A stretch of DNA of 64,000 nt from Vibrio sp. YMD68 (GCF_029958905.1 NZ_CP124613.1:248001-312000), one strand, 5' to 3'. Positions 1 through 9,588 are shown, counted from the first letter of the stretch. The notes: generated by a model from the letters alone, not told the origin. A program made the numbers and translations.

Positions 1-1579
1 GGCACAATGAATACGTATCAGGTGAAGTCAGTGGGTGTAACGGATCGATGTCGTCTGCGTCATTGTAGCCATCGTTGTCATCATCGGGATCGGCATTGTT
101 ACCGATTAAGTCTCCATCAGTATCGAGCCATTCAGTCGCATCTTCAGGAAAGGCATCAATATCATCAGCGTAGCTGTCGTTATCAAAATCATTAGGGTAC
201 TCGTCTGAGTTATCGCCGATGCTATCCCCATCAGAATCTAACCATTCGCTACCGTCTTGTGGAAAGGCATCGACAACACTGTCATATCCGTCATTATCAT
301 GGTCCCCTGCTTGAGTATTATCATTAGGGAACATATCAATGATGCTATCAAACCCATCTTCGTCATGATCGCCGGCGTACTTGTCATTGAGAGGAAAAGC
401 ATCATCAACGCTGTCGTACCCATCGTTATCGTGATCCCCCGCTCTAGTGGTGTCCTCAGGAAAGGCATCATTGAGGCTATCAAATCCATCGTTATCATGA
501 TCGCCAGCTAATAATGGATTTCTTGGAAACTGGTCATCATTGTCATCGTATCCATCATTATCAAAATCATAAGGACGTGAATCAACTAATGAATCTATGC
601 CATCATTATCATGATCACCCGCTCGATTACTGTCTGTAGGGTATGAATCGACCGAATCTTCGAAGCGATCATTATCGTCATCGCTGTCAGCATTATTCCC
701 AAGGTCATCACCGTCGCTATCTAAGTACTCATTAGGGTCGGATGGAAAGGCATCTAAGAGATCAGGGATACCGTCGGCGTCTTGGTCCAAAGTAAGATTG
801 TCTGTACGGCTAATCGGTGGTGGCGTCACGTTCAAGTCATCTTCGTCAGTACTTTCAACAACCATGCGAATCTGCTCACTCACCGCAGCGATCATTTGAT
901 TTAACGACGTTGGATCATCTGCCGCCTGCAGCATAACTCGCTGCATTTGCTCAGGTGAATCGGGTAAAACTTGGCCAGAGGCAACAATACTGAGTGCAGC
1001 ATAGGCGGCCTTAGGGTTATTGTCTGCGATGAAATCCCCCAAAACTTGTTCTTCTGGAATGCCCAAGTCACCGGACACTTTCTGAATCGCTTGCTGCTTC
1101 GCCTGGGCTATCTCTTCCGGTGTGTTTGCGTTTCCCATAAGCTCTTGCATGGTCAAATGAACCGACGTGGATAATGGCGTGACGTTCGTTTCTCCCGCTG
1201 GGGCCGACATTATGGCGCTTTCAGTCATTGGTGTTCCATCAGAGTCTTCATCGATGGTTTGCCCAGCGATTGCATGGACGACTATCGGGTAGCGCTGCGG
1301 TTCAAGAATATTGGAAACATCTAAATCAGCAACGCCTCCCGCACCCGATATTGCCCAAGGTTCATCGTCATCTTGTAACCAGTCTTGATCAAGATCCAAC
1401 CAAACCAACGCATTTTGCAAATACCCATCAATGGCTTTTATGCTGTACGTCTCAGTTGTTGTTATTTCAGACGTGGACGGCGGCACCGCAACCGTCGATG
1501 CGTCATCACTATCACTGCAGCCCAATAGGCTCATCGCACAGATGCCCCCTAAAGCCAACATGATTTTATTCGCTTTCAT
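1..1579 (-). CDS. Thrombospondin type 3 repeat lipoprotein (3' end outside window)
   Basis: The start is the ATG at 1579, and the frame stays open for 526 codons to the window edge, so the C-terminus is missing. The first 21 residues form a lipoprotein signal ending in LLGC, with Ser after the Cys, which favours outer-membrane sorting. A roughly 250-residue globular part follows. From about residue 265 the protein is Asp-rich tandem repeats such as AGDHDNDG (four exact copies and one AGDHDEDG), each followed by a D-A-F-P or similar spacer. These resemble thrombospondin type 3 calcium-binding repeats. It is probably a surface-exposed calcium-stabilised lipoprotein of unknown role. Open frames on the opposite strand here are shadows of the repeat. 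Confidence 0.85.
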   Translation of the reverse strand, partial: MKANKIMLALGGICAMSLLGCSDSDDASTVAVPPSTSEITTTETYSIKAIDGYLQNALVWLDLDQDWLQDDDEPWAISGAGGVADLDVSNILEPQRYPIVVHAIAGQTIDEDSDGTPMTESAIMSAPAGETNVTPLSTSVHLTMQELMGNANTPEEIAQAKQQAIQKVSGDLGIPEEQVLGDFIADNNPKAAYAALSIVASGQVLPDSPEQMQRVMLQAADDPTSLNQMIAAVSEQIRMVVESTDEDDLNVTPPPISRTDNLTLDQDADGIPDLLDAFPSDPNEYLDSDGDDLGNNADSDDDNDRFEDSVDSYPTDSNRAGDHDNDGIDSLVDSRPYDFDNDGYDDNDDQFPRNPLLAGDHDNDGFDSLNDAFPEDTTRAGDHDNDGYDSVDDAFPLNDKYAGDHDEDGFDSIIDMFPNDNTQAGDHDNDGYDSVVDAFPQDGSEWLDSDGDSIGDNSDEYPNDFDNDSYADDIDAFPEDATEWLDTDGDLIGNNADPDDDNDGYNDADDIDPLHPLTSPDTYSLC

Positions 1580-1785
1580 ACTTGCCCCCAATAATCCCTT
1601 TTGGATGTGATTGCTAGGAGCATAAAGATGGTGCTGATAATCCTCATCACCCATATGGGGGACAAATAGTACTTTTAGATAAATGAATTGATCGCTATCA
1701 AATAAACAAAAATGTCCATTGGGTTCTGAAATAGAAAGCCTTTAGAAAAAAGGGGGCCCAGAAAAATGACCAAAAAAAGAAACAA
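1580..1785. other. Intergenic stretch, no gene seen
   Basis: This is the AT-rich region upstream of the repeat lipoprotein and downstream of the LuxR-type gene. I see no coding frame and no clear hairpin terminator. It must hold the promoter of the lipoprotein gene, but no convincing -35/-10 pair stands out. Confidence 0.4.
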
Positions 1786-2532
1786 TTATAAAAATAAGTG
1801 ATTATGAAAATAACGAGAGATGAGTTGATTTTGATGTTTACAGCCTGTTTTATGCAGAACCTGCTTTATTTGAGTTCTGACCGTTTCTTTTGACACTCTT
1901 CGAGAACTGGCAATTTCTGAGCCATCTAGCCCTTGAATAAGAAGCGCTAATATTTGTGTTTCTGCGTGGGTTAAATTGGATTTACTTTCTATCTGCTGTG
2001 TATGAGCATTGAGCTTTTCCCACTGCTTAGCAATGAGTTGATTTGATACCCAACCGTTTGCCCAATGAACCAGAAAGTGCCAAAGCTCGGTCAGGCTCCG
2101 TTGTTGCTGCATGTTCAATTTTTGAAAACTGTGGCAACTTAGCATTAAATGGTGGTGGTTTAAAATTCGATGCAAACCGCCATAGGAGTGATGCATTTGC
2201 ATGGTAGGGACTAAAATATCAAGAAATGTTTCGTCAGAAATCTTCCGCAGGGGCAGCATTTCTTGCATATAAACCAATTGACCTGTCAGTTTTTTATTCA
2301 AGTAGTGTGTTAAAAATGCATCATGCGATTGGTGCGTCTGGTAAGTCACCATCTGCTTAGCATTGAAACCATGTGTCACGTTTATCTTGGGGTAAAACCA
2401 TGGGTCGAAAACCATTAAGACGACATGCTCAATCCCTAAATGATCAAGCTCTTTGAGCAGTATGCTTTCAAGCTCAATGGGGGATACTACGATAGGGTAG
2501 TATCCATATTGAGGATCGTTGTGACTATTCAT
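1786..2532 (-). CDS. LuxR-type helix-turn-helix transcriptional regulator
   Basis: The protein has 248 residues. The C-terminal part from about residue 187 is a LuxR/GerE DNA-binding domain (LTHAETQILALLIQGLDGSEIA, then VSKETVRTQIKQVL), with the usual E-T-V-R-T recognition helix. The N-terminal 180 residues do not match a receiver (no phospho-acceptor Asp pattern), and I do not recognise a ligand-binding family. The start is the ATG at 2532, which has AAGGA about seven bases upstream. An upstream in-frame TTG at 2538 is less likely. It follows malM on the same strand after 170 bases, so it may be read separately. Its targets are unknown. Confidence 0.8.
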   Translation of the reverse strand: MNSHNDPQYGYYPIVVSPIELESILLKELDHLGIEHVVLMVFDPWFYPKINVTHGFNAKQMVTYQTHQSHDAFLTHYLNKKLTGQLVYMQEMLPLRKISDETFLDILVPTMQMHHSYGGLHRILNHHHLMLSCHSFQKLNMQQQRSLTELWHFLVHWANGWVSNQLIAKQWEKLNAHTQQIESKSNLTHAETQILALLIQGLDGSEIASSRRVSKETVRTQIKQVLHKTGCKHQNQLISRYFHNHLFL

Positions 2533-2648
2533 TGGCAATCCTTGCCTACAAAATAATCGTCACAGTATATGCTCTATTGACAGATTACATAGTCATCTAG
2601 ATCAAATCTGTCTCATTTATATTTTAGATGAATCAGCGCTAGATTTAA

Positions 2649-2683
2649 CCAAGTACACAGAGAGGATTACGAACTGTACTTGG
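2649..2683. repeat. Perfect 9-bp inverted repeat between malM and the LuxR-type gene
   Basis: CCAAGTACA (2649-2657) and TGTACTTGG (2675-2683) are perfect inverse copies separated by 17 bases. No T-run follows on the minus strand, so it is not a standard intrinsic terminator. It sits 17 bases past the malM stop. It could be an mRNA-protecting hairpin or an operator. Confidence 0.5.
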
Positions 2684-2701
2684 CCTAGATCATGAGTTTC
2701 A

Positions 2702-3619
2702 TTACTGCTGGTTCACTGCTTTGATAAACGCTTCTTGGGCACCTTCAACATTAAGCGCTTTGGCTTCTTCTAGTAGAGCTAGGGCTTTGTCTAACATGCC
2801 TACGTTTACCGCATTTTCGATACTATCCAAGTAAAAACGCTGTTGATCAATATTCAAAGCAACCGTATCAACATTAGACTCACTCACCGCAACAGTTGTA
2901 ATCGCAGCCTGTGCTGCAATCGCTTTTTGATTTTGTTGCTCAGCAAGATCAGCTTTAAATTTTTCTTGGGCAGTATCCGAACTGCCGACCGTAATCGGTT
3001 CCTCAAGCACTAAAGCATCATCCACTGAGGCAATAACGCTCAACTCACCAAAAGCTGAATGAGGAATCATTGGGTTCGGAACATCTGGTGGATAATTACC
3101 GCGAGCAATAGCATCAAGCTTAACTGGGTGAAGCACTTCAGTCTCGCCTTTAATTAACTCAGGTGTTGTGTAAATAAGTAACTTAACACGTTGCTTACCA
3201 ACAGGCTGAATCGTGACTTTCGAGACTAAACGATCCCCCTGCATGCCGTAAGCATGCTTATATTCAAAATCACTGGTTTCAAATGTTTTAATAATTTGAT
3301 TTTGTTCATTCAATAACACAGCGTTTGGATAGAAAACGGTTTTCTTAAAATGGCTAATAAGCTCTAAATCAAGCTCTTTCCCTTGAGTATTAATATCAAA
3401 AGCAGCGATATAGCTCTGACCTTTTGAGAAAGTGAATTTTTGATTAGATTCTTCAATTGTAAAATTAATGCGCTTTGTTGGTTCAATGTTCGCCCAATTT
3501 ACCTGAGCGTAACTTTCTGCTACCTGCTGTACATTTTCGGCATCGAACACAACTGTTTCTGTTGCCGTACATCCCAATAATGCCATGCTGATTGCGCAAC
3601 TTAGAACGAGTCGTTTCAT
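2702..3619 (-). CDS. malM: MalM, maltose operon periplasmic lipoprotein
   Basis: The protein has 305 residues and starts MKRLVLSCAISMALLGC, a lipoprotein signal with a lipobox at LLGC. The N-terminal part around IEPTKRINFTIEE and the IAAFDINTQGKELDLELIS stretch fit MalM, a periplasmic protein encoded after lamB in maltose regulons; its biochemical role is unknown. The middle has the conserved pattern FYPNAVLLNEQN. The C-terminal 60 residues are helical. It lies 117 bases downstream of lamB on the same strand, as in Escherichia coli and Vibrio cholerae, so co-transcription with lamB is likely. Confidence 0.9.
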   Translation of the reverse strand: MKRLVLSCAISMALLGCTATETVVFDAENVQQVAESYAQVNWANIEPTKRINFTIEESNQKFTFSKGQSYIAAFDINTQGKELDLELISHFKKTVFYPNAVLLNEQNQIIKTFETSDFEYKHAYGMQGDRLVSKVTIQPVGKQRVKLLIYTTPELIKGETEVLHPVKLDAIARGNYPPDVPNPMIPHSAFGELSVIASVDDALVLEEPITVGSSDTAQEKFKADLAEQQNQKAIAAQAAITTVAVSESNVDTVALNIDQQRFYLDSIENAVNVGMLDKALALLEEAKALNVEGAQEAFIKAVNQQ

Positions 3620-3644
3620 ATGAACCTCTTTTTACAAACGATGA

Positions 3645-3670
3645 AAGCCGACACTTAAGCCGGCTTGATA
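3645..3670 (-). other. Hairpin in lamB-malM intergenic gap
   Basis: On the minus strand AAGCCG and CGGCTT pair around a ten-base loop just after lamB. No U-run follows in the direction of lamB transcription. It is therefore better read as a stabilising or processing hairpin that could raise lamB over malM than as a terminator. Confidence 0.45.
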
Positions 3671-3736
3671 TTTTTACTTACTTAAATATGGACTATTTAA
3701 ATAGGACTTTGGCAACTACTGGTTACCAGAAAGCTG

Positions 3737-5029
3737 TTACCACCAAGCTTCCATTTGGATACCAACACTGAATTCAGTATCGTCAGTCTTGTTTGCGAAG
3801 CTATCTGCTTCATGGTCCATGAAGTATGAACCGTAAACACGGATTTCAGGACGAGCCCAGAAGCTAGAACCAGCAGACCAAGCTTGTGCAATGGTTAGCT
3901 TAGAACCAGACGCATCTTTGGTTGAGCCTGCTTTCTTAGTTTCATCAGCAAAGTAACCTGCTTCAAAAACGGTCTTCATGTGGTCATCCCACTTGTACAC
4001 TGGGCGAACTACCGCATTGTACGCCGTGATATCACCATCAGCAGTATCTGAAGCTTGTGCATACATTACTGTGTGACCCACTTCCCACGATTCACCGAAG
4101 CCTTTAACACCCCAGTTGATGATACGGAAACCATCTGCATCATTGTTGTTGTCAGTACGGTTATACCAACCACCACCGCCATATGTTGCCATCTGATGAC
4201 CATATGCAGCAGTACCGTATTGTAGAACGGTTTGGTTAAAACCATTATCTAGGCCTTGACCAATCACTGCTGTCAATAACACACCGTCATCTGCAGCAAC
4301 CGTTTGGCCTTTAGCTTCAGAAGCAAAGTCATACGCTAAAGCGAGTTCTAGGTTAGCACCTTCCCAAAGATCAATTCCTGCATAACGCATATCGAATGTG
4401 TAACCAGAAACTGTTTCATCTTTAGTTTTAGCTTGCTCTTTGTAACAAGAATCATCCGCTGGCGTACCTGTACCTGTACACTTATCAGCATCAAATACGA
4501 ACTCAGTACCGTCGTCTACTTTTTGAGAACCGTCATCATGCATTACAGCAAGAGAAAGCTTACCACCACCAAGTGAAATATTTTCGATACCACCACCAGC
4601 ACCGCCCGATGTATCTAGGAAGTAAAAGTCCGTAATGTGGATATCTTTACGTTGGTAGTAACGCTGACCAGCCCAAAGTACCGCTTCTTTGTCGCTGAAT
4701 AAACCTTGTGCTTGAACATTCATTACACGTAGAGCGTTAGAGTTACCTTCCCAGTTGTTGTTACCAGATTGCCCGTATGCAACTAAAGATTCTAGTTTGA
4801 ATGTCACGTCATTTTGATTGTAAAGCTCAGCGTTTAAACCAATCTCTGCGTACAAATCATCTTCATTACCAAGACGGCCTACTCTATTCTTTTCATAGGT
4901 AACGTGTGAGCCTTCCCCACTTAGGCCTACACCACCACGAGCATAACCGTGGAAATCAACCGCTGCGGCAAAAGCACCAGCACTTAGAGACGCAGCCACT
5001 GCAGCAGCAATTAAACTTACTTTTTTCAT
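3737..5029 (-). CDS. lamB: LamB maltoporin
   Basis: The protein has 430 residues. It is an outer-membrane trimeric sugar-specific porin for maltose and maltodextrins. MKKVSLIAAAVAASLSAGAFA is a clean signal peptide, and the mature part begins AAVDFHGYARGGVG, the typical LamB N-terminus. Other LamB features are the WAGQRYYQRKDIH segment, FYFLDTSGGGAG-like loop and a C-terminal aromatic residue (EAWW) expected of outer-membrane barrels. I place the start at the ATG at 5029 because GGAG lies eight bases upstream. A start at 5041 would add four residues before the signal peptide. A hydrophilic Cys-containing loop (about residues 175-195) is probably a species-specific extracellular loop. Confidence 0.95.
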   Translation of the reverse strand: MKKVSLIAAAVAASLSAGAFAAAVDFHGYARGGVGLSGEGSHVTYEKNRVGRLGNEDDLYAEIGLNAELYNQNDVTFKLESLVAYGQSGNNNWEGNSNALRVMNVQAQGLFSDKEAVLWAGQRYYQRKDIHITDFYFLDTSGGAGGGIENISLGGGKLSLAVMHDDGSQKVDDGTEFVFDADKCTGTGTPADDSCYKEQAKTKDETVSGYTFDMRYAGIDLWEGANLELALAYDFASEAKGQTVAADDGVLLTAVIGQGLDNGFNQTVLQYGTAAYGHQMATYGGGGWYNRTDNNNDADGFRIINWGVKGFGESWEVGHTVMYAQASDTADGDITAYNAVVRPVYKWDDHMKTVFEAGYFADETKKAGSTKDASGSKLTIAQAWSAGSSFWARPEIRVYGSYFMDHEADSFANKTDDTEFSVGIQMEAWW

Positions 5030-5455
5030 TATTAACTCCATTTAGGGTTTTTATTTTTATCATTTTCTCAACAACGCTCATAAAGGCAGAAATGGGCGAC
5101 ACCAAGAAAAAGTAAAGCGGGACTAAGTCCCCTCTCGTTTCAACTGTGGCTAGATTACCTAGGGAGTAGGAAGGCTGCGTCCTCCACCTTTGATTTATTT
5201 AGGGGGGATGAGTAAGGAGGAGAAAACACGTGATAAATGATTTAACAGAGGTGGATCACAGAACTAAGGGGGAGCACGACGAATTAGTATCCATTTTCAC
5301 AGATCAAAATGATATCAAGCTCAAATTTTTTAATCGTATCGCAAAAAAACTGAAATAAAATTACATTCAAATATTATTACTAAGGCGCTTGACCAATGTA
5401 GAGCAAAGTCTTTTACTAAGGACTCCTAAATAAAAACAAAAATATAGTTACCATA
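5030..5455. promoter_or_regulatory. Divergent lamB/glgX control region with MalT-box-like and CRP-like sites
   Basis: This gene-free gap of 426 bases separates divergent lamB and glgX. GGGGATGAGT at 5204-5213 differs at one position from the MalT box GGGGAKGAGG, and GGGGGAGCAC at 5268-5277 is a weaker candidate. GGATCACA at 5253-5260 resembles half of a CRP site. This suggests maltose induction with catabolite control of both genes, as in the divergent mal promoters of enterobacteria. Transcription starts cannot be placed with confidence. Confidence 0.5.
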
Positions 5456-7414
5456 ATGATAGGCACAAGCTCTCAGCCATACCCTTTAGGGGCGACACTC
5501 AGCCAATGTGGGTGCAACTTTTCAATTTATGCTCCTGATCAAGACAGCATAGCTTTGGTTCTTTTTGATGATGCAGGCAATCAACAGGTTCACCCGATTC
5601 ACAATAACGATGCAGGTATCAAACATATCTTCATTGAAGGCATTCAGGCCAAACAGAAATATGGGTATCTCATAGAGATAGATAACACGCCTCACCTACT
5701 TTCTGACCCCTACGCAAAAGCCATTGATGGGCCACTTCACTATCAACCCCCATTTGATTCGACAACAAGTTTCTTACTACCAAAATGTCTGGTCACTAAC
5801 GATGAGTTTGACTGGCAAGGCACTGCACCGCCAAGAATCCCCCGAGAAGAAACGGTTATTTTTGAAACGCATATTAAGGGAATAACCAAACTCAATCCTA
5901 ATTTACCCACTGAGCAGCAAGGTAAATATTTGGGCTTAGTGCAAGCGGACATGCTGGATTTTTATCGAAAACAATCCATCAATACCATTCAGCTATTGCC
6001 TATTGCAGCATGCATGCACGAGCCACATTTGCTGAACATGGGTAAAAGCAACTATTGGGGATATAACCCCTATTTGTTCATGGCACCAGACCCTAGATAT
6101 GGGGATGTAGATGCAGTCACTGAACTAAAGACCATGGTGAGGGAGCTGCATAAAGAGGGCATTGAAGTCATTTTAGATGTGGTGTACAACCACACCGCAG
6201 AAGCGGGAGAAGACGGCCCTGTCTTTAATTTAAAAGCACTCGATTCCCATTATTATCTCAAGCATGGTCCGCACTTTTCGAACTATACGGGTTGTGGCAA
6301 TACGGTCGATGTAAACCATCAAGCTTCTTTAAACCTTGTCATGGATACCTTGCGATACTGGGTTTCTGAATACCACATTGATGGGTTCCGGTTCGATTTA
6401 GCGGCAACGCTTGGACGCGAAGGCGAACATTTCAATAATCAAGCAGCCTTCTTTAAAGCGGTCGCCCAAGACCCCGTTTTAAAACAAGTTAAACTGATCG
6501 CAGAGCCTTGGGATATTGGCCCTAACGGGTATCAAGTGGGTAACTTCCCATTAGGTTGGAATGAATGTAATGATCGCCTGCGTGATATAACCCGTAGCTT
6601 TTGGCGTGGCGATAAAGGCTATTTGAAAGAATTTGCTACTCGTCTTATGGGGTCACGGGATCTCTACAGCGCGTCAAACTGGCCGTTGAATATGACGGTG
6701 AATTACATCACTTACCACGATGGCTTCACCATGCAAGACCTAGTCTCATATAAGCACAAACATAACGAGGCAAATGGCGAACAAAACCGAGACGGGCACG
6801 GAGATAATCGTTCAGAGAACTACGGCGCAGAAGGCCCAACCGAGAATAAAGCAATCATCGAACTGCGTGAAAAGCAAAAACGCAACTTCATGGCGAGCTT
6901 ACTGTTCGCATTTGGTATTCCGCATGTGCTCACCGCCGATCTGCTTTCTCACAGTCAACAAGGTAACAATAACGCTTATTGCCAAGACAACAACATCAGT
7001 TGGTTAAATTGGCAAGAGCAAGACACCATAGCACGTTTCCAGTGTTGGGTTGCTGACATGGTCAAGGCAAGAAAAACCTATATGGTTCCGTTTATTCATG
7101 CGTTCAGCGGGGAAACACGTAACGACAACCGTATTTTTTGGCGTCGTATTGATGGCTCTTATATGGAACATGACGATTGGAACACCTTAAGCTCAGTAGC
7201 GTTGCACTTAGGGATAGGGAAATCCGGTAATGAAATGCTGTATTGCATCAATCAAACCAATGCCCCTGCTCGATTTAGCTTACCAAGCGATCATCATCAA
7301 CAGTGGAAAATGATTTGTAATACCGATTCCCATGAATTGCACAAAACGATTGATGAAAAACAAGTCCTTCTTGCTCCTACATCACTCGCCATCTTCCATC
7401 TCACAAAAAAATAA
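5456..7414 (+). CDS. glgX: GlgX-type glycogen debranching enzyme (glycosyl hydrolase 13)
   Basis: The protein has 652 residues, close to the 657 of E. coli GlgX. It hydrolyses alpha-1,6 branches of glycogen or limit dextrins in the cytoplasm; no signal peptide is present. The N-terminal 110 residues form a CBM48-like domain (YPLGATLSQCGCNFSIYAPD). GH13 signatures follow: DVVYNHTAE, DGFRFDLAATLGR with the nucleophile Asp, the acid region AEPWDIGPNGYQVG, and YHDGFTMQDLVSY with NRDGHGDN. No glgA or glgC lies nearby. Its placement divergent from lamB ties it to maltodextrin metabolism. The RBS is weak, but no alternative start fits the domain better. Confidence 0.9.
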   Translation: MIGTSSQPYPLGATLSQCGCNFSIYAPDQDSIALVLFDDAGNQQVHPIHNNDAGIKHIFIEGIQAKQKYGYLIEIDNTPHLLSDPYAKAIDGPLHYQPPFDSTTSFLLPKCLVTNDEFDWQGTAPPRIPREETVIFETHIKGITKLNPNLPTEQQGKYLGLVQADMLDFYRKQSINTIQLLPIAACMHEPHLLNMGKSNYWGYNPYLFMAPDPRYGDVDAVTELKTMVRELHKEGIEVILDVVYNHTAEAGEDGPVFNLKALDSHYYLKHGPHFSNYTGCGNTVDVNHQASLNLVMDTLRYWVSEYHIDGFRFDLAATLGREGEHFNNQAAFFKAVAQDPVLKQVKLIAEPWDIGPNGYQVGNFPLGWNECNDRLRDITRSFWRGDKGYLKEFATRLMGSRDLYSASNWPLNMTVNYITYHDGFTMQDLVSYKHKHNEANGEQNRDGHGDNRSENYGAEGPTENKAIIELREKQKRNFMASLLFAFGIPHVLTADLLSHSQQGNNNAYCQDNNISWLNWQEQDTIARFQCWVADMVKARKTYMVPFIHAFSGETRNDNRIFWRRIDGSYMEHDDWNTLSSVALHLGIGKSGNEMLYCINQTNAPARFSLPSDHHQQWKMICNTDSHELHKTIDEKQVLLAPTSLAIFHLTKK

Positions 7415-7423
7415 CAAAAATGT

Positions 7424-7454
7424 GAGCGGTGATTTACACTTACCGCTCATTTTT
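7424..7454 (+). terminator. Intrinsic terminator after glgX
   Basis: GAGCGGT (7424-7430) pairs with ACCGCTC (7442-7448) and is followed by ATTTTTT. It lies just after the glgX stop. Confidence 0.8.
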
Positions 7455-7552
7455 AACCACAAGCACTAGATTAATAGCCATTGATATGCGTAGTGATTCA
7501 CTCTACTATGGCGTCATAAAAATAAAATCATGACACTAACTGGCTTAACTAC

Positions 7553-9319
7553 ATGGCTTTACCAAAAATTCTTTTACGCACCCTCAGGCCGTACATCATA
7601 CTATTAACTATTGGGATGATATACCTTGCTTACCAACAGCTAAAATCATCAGAACACAAAGCCTATCTGCAATCTGAAGCCAATATCCACACCGCTTCAC
7701 TATTGGTGTCTTCTCATATTGAAGCGGCAGTCAGTAAGCTCTATTTGCTCAACGATGCCAAAAACCATACTTCATTTGAAACACTCGCGAAAAACATACT
7801 TCGTAGTAGCTTATTTTACTCTGATATTTTACTCGTTGACCCTTACGTCGGTCGCTATCAAGCCATCGAACGAACACACCCAAACGCAGAGGTACTGGAC
7901 CTCTTAAGTTGGCGATCGCCACCCAGTCTATCTTCTGAATTTTCAGTGTCTCCGATTTATCAAACCAGCGATAATCGATGGGTTTTTGCTGTTCGATATC
8001 AGCCAAATGAACGCGAAGCGATATGGCTAGAGCTCGATCTTATGTATGGCTCTACTCTACTCGAAGGGATGCGGACACTAAATAAAGGATACCTCTTTGT
8101 CGTTGATAAACTGACAGGAAAAATTGTCTTTCACCCCAACCCTAAACGTATCGGCAGCGAATCTATTAGTTATCAATCTGGCATTAAGGATTTAGTCAAT
8201 CAAGGGCGTCGTTATGGGCAGTTAGAGTATTACTATAATAATCAATTCAAAGTGTCCGTTTTTAACGCTGATAATGACAACAATTTCGTCTTTGTTGCAG
8301 GGACGAACAGAGCAGATATTCTTAAAAACTCTCATCAGTTCACACTATCAGCATTGGTTCTGGCTTCACTTCTCTTACTCACTATTGTGATTAATTACTT
8401 GATTTACCAAATTAATAGTTCACTTTCATTATTGAACACCAAAAATAATTTAGCCGATTTCAAGCACCAGTTGCGCTCCATTTTAGACCGATTCTGTCAC
8501 CATCAAGGTGTTCAATTTTGTCTCTATGCACAAGAAACCGGGCAACTAACCACTCTCGATTTTCATGGCAATGAAACGCTCATCCATACTGATAAACGAT
8601 TCCCTGCTGCCTACACTCCTGGTGATCTTTACTACTTTGGAAAAAACAGCGCCGATGCTCTTGCCACAAAGCTGCGTATCAATACACGCCACTACGTTAT
8701 TCCGCTCTTCAATACGCAAGGTCTTATCGCTATCATCTACATGCCAATGCGGATACCAATAAATCGTAGTCTATTGAAAATAATAAGAAATTATACAGAA
8801 ATCACCTTAAACAATTTGCTTCTAAATCAAAAAATGCAGAGCAAAGATGTGATGACGAATCTAGACAATAAACTCACCATTCGGAGTTTGATTGATGAGC
8901 GGTTGGGGCAGCAGCATGTCTATCTAGCACTGATCGACATCGACCATTTTCGCGCCATCAATGACAAATTTGGGTACCAATCTGGTGATAACATCATCAT
9001 GCAAACAGCAAAATTGATGCAGACATGCTTTCCTAAGCCAAAGGCATTGAGCCTGGCTCGCTTTGGAGGAGAAGAATTTGGCCTACTCTTTCAGGCGAAT
9101 GACGAAAACCATGCCTATGACTTGTGTGAAATTCTGCGCCACAGAATAGAGCAAACGAGTCTAGACGATGGTAATAGCACGATAAAATACACCATCAGTA
9201 TCGGGATAACTTCGGTCAGTGACAGTCAGCATTCAAGTATTGGTCGGGCCGACAAAGCGCTCTACCAAGCGAAAGGGCTTGGACGTAACCAAGTGGTACT
9301 TAATACCTTTCAATCTTGA
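7553..9319 (+). CDS. Membrane-bound diguanylate cyclase (GGDEF)
   Basis: The protein has 588 residues. A membrane helix at about 13-30 and another at about 263-285 flank a periplasmic sensor region that resembles a Cache-type fold (YVGRYQAIERTHPNAE, WVFAVRYQP). A linker region of about 130 residues follows, then a C-terminal GGDEF domain from about 420. The active site is GGEEF (about 505-509), a functional variant, and IDIDHFRAINDKFGYQSGD carries the metal- and substrate-binding residues. It should make cyclic di-GMP. The product-inhibition RxxD motif normally found just upstream of the active site is absent (PKALSLARF instead). It is likely a single-gene unit: glgX ends with a terminator and another hairpin follows this gene. 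Confidence 0.9.
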   Translation: MALPKILLRTLRPYIILLTIGMIYLAYQQLKSSEHKAYLQSEANIHTASLLVSSHIEAAVSKLYLLNDAKNHTSFETLAKNILRSSLFYSDILLVDPYVGRYQAIERTHPNAEVLDLLSWRSPPSLSSEFSVSPIYQTSDNRWVFAVRYQPNEREAIWLELDLMYGSTLLEGMRTLNKGYLFVVDKLTGKIVFHPNPKRIGSESISYQSGIKDLVNQGRRYGQLEYYYNNQFKVSVFNADNDNNFVFVAGTNRADILKNSHQFTLSALVLASLLLLTIVINYLIYQINSSLSLLNTKNNLADFKHQLRSILDRFCHHQGVQFCLYAQETGQLTTLDFHGNETLIHTDKRFPAAYTPGDLYYFGKNSADALATKLRINTRHYVIPLFNTQGLIAIIYMPMRIPINRSLLKIIRNYTEITLNNLLLNQKMQSKDVMTNLDNKLTIRSLIDERLGQQHVYLALIDIDHFRAINDKFGYQSGDNIIMQTAKLMQTCFPKPKALSLARFGGEEFGLLFQANDENHAYDLCEILRHRIEQTSLDDGNSTIKYTISIGITSVSDSQHSSIGRADKALYQAKGLGRNQVVLNTFQS

Positions 9320-9349
9320 TATTTAGGCGCTGCATTCCAACGAGACAAT

Positions 9350-9371
9350 AGCGCGAAAGCGCTCGGTTTTT
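9350..9371 (+). terminator. Intrinsic terminator after the diguanylate cyclase gene
   Basis: AGCGC-GAAA-GCGCT (9350-9363), a GNRA-capped stem, is followed by CGGTTTTT. Confidence 0.7.
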
Positions 9372-9472
9372 AGGATTCGGTGGTTAGAATTCAATTTCTA
9401 GTAGCGAATTTCTAAGATTAGATTTTGAGGCATCGGTTTTAAGGATTTAGAACGTTAAAGCCAAAAATGAAC

Positions 9473-9504
9473 ATCCTAGTTTGATGCGTTCACCAAACTA
9501 GGAT
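9473..9504 (-). terminator. Probable terminator after ribB
   Basis: This is a perfect 11-bp inverted repeat, ATCCTAGTTTG (9473-9483) with CAAACTAGGAT (9494-9504). On the minus strand it is followed by GTTCATTTTTGG, an imperfect U-run. It lies 85 bases beyond the ribB stop. Confidence 0.55.
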
Positions 9505-9588
9505 AATTCTAACGTCTATGAATCGTTCGCTGTGAATATGTCCGACGAACAAGGTGTGAGATTGCGTTAGCTTTAACTTTGACTTTGA

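Noticed and set aside
257..511. Open frames on both strands over the calcium-repeat region
   Set aside because: They are created by the low-complexity Asp-rich repeats of the minus-strand lipoprotein and have no start signals.
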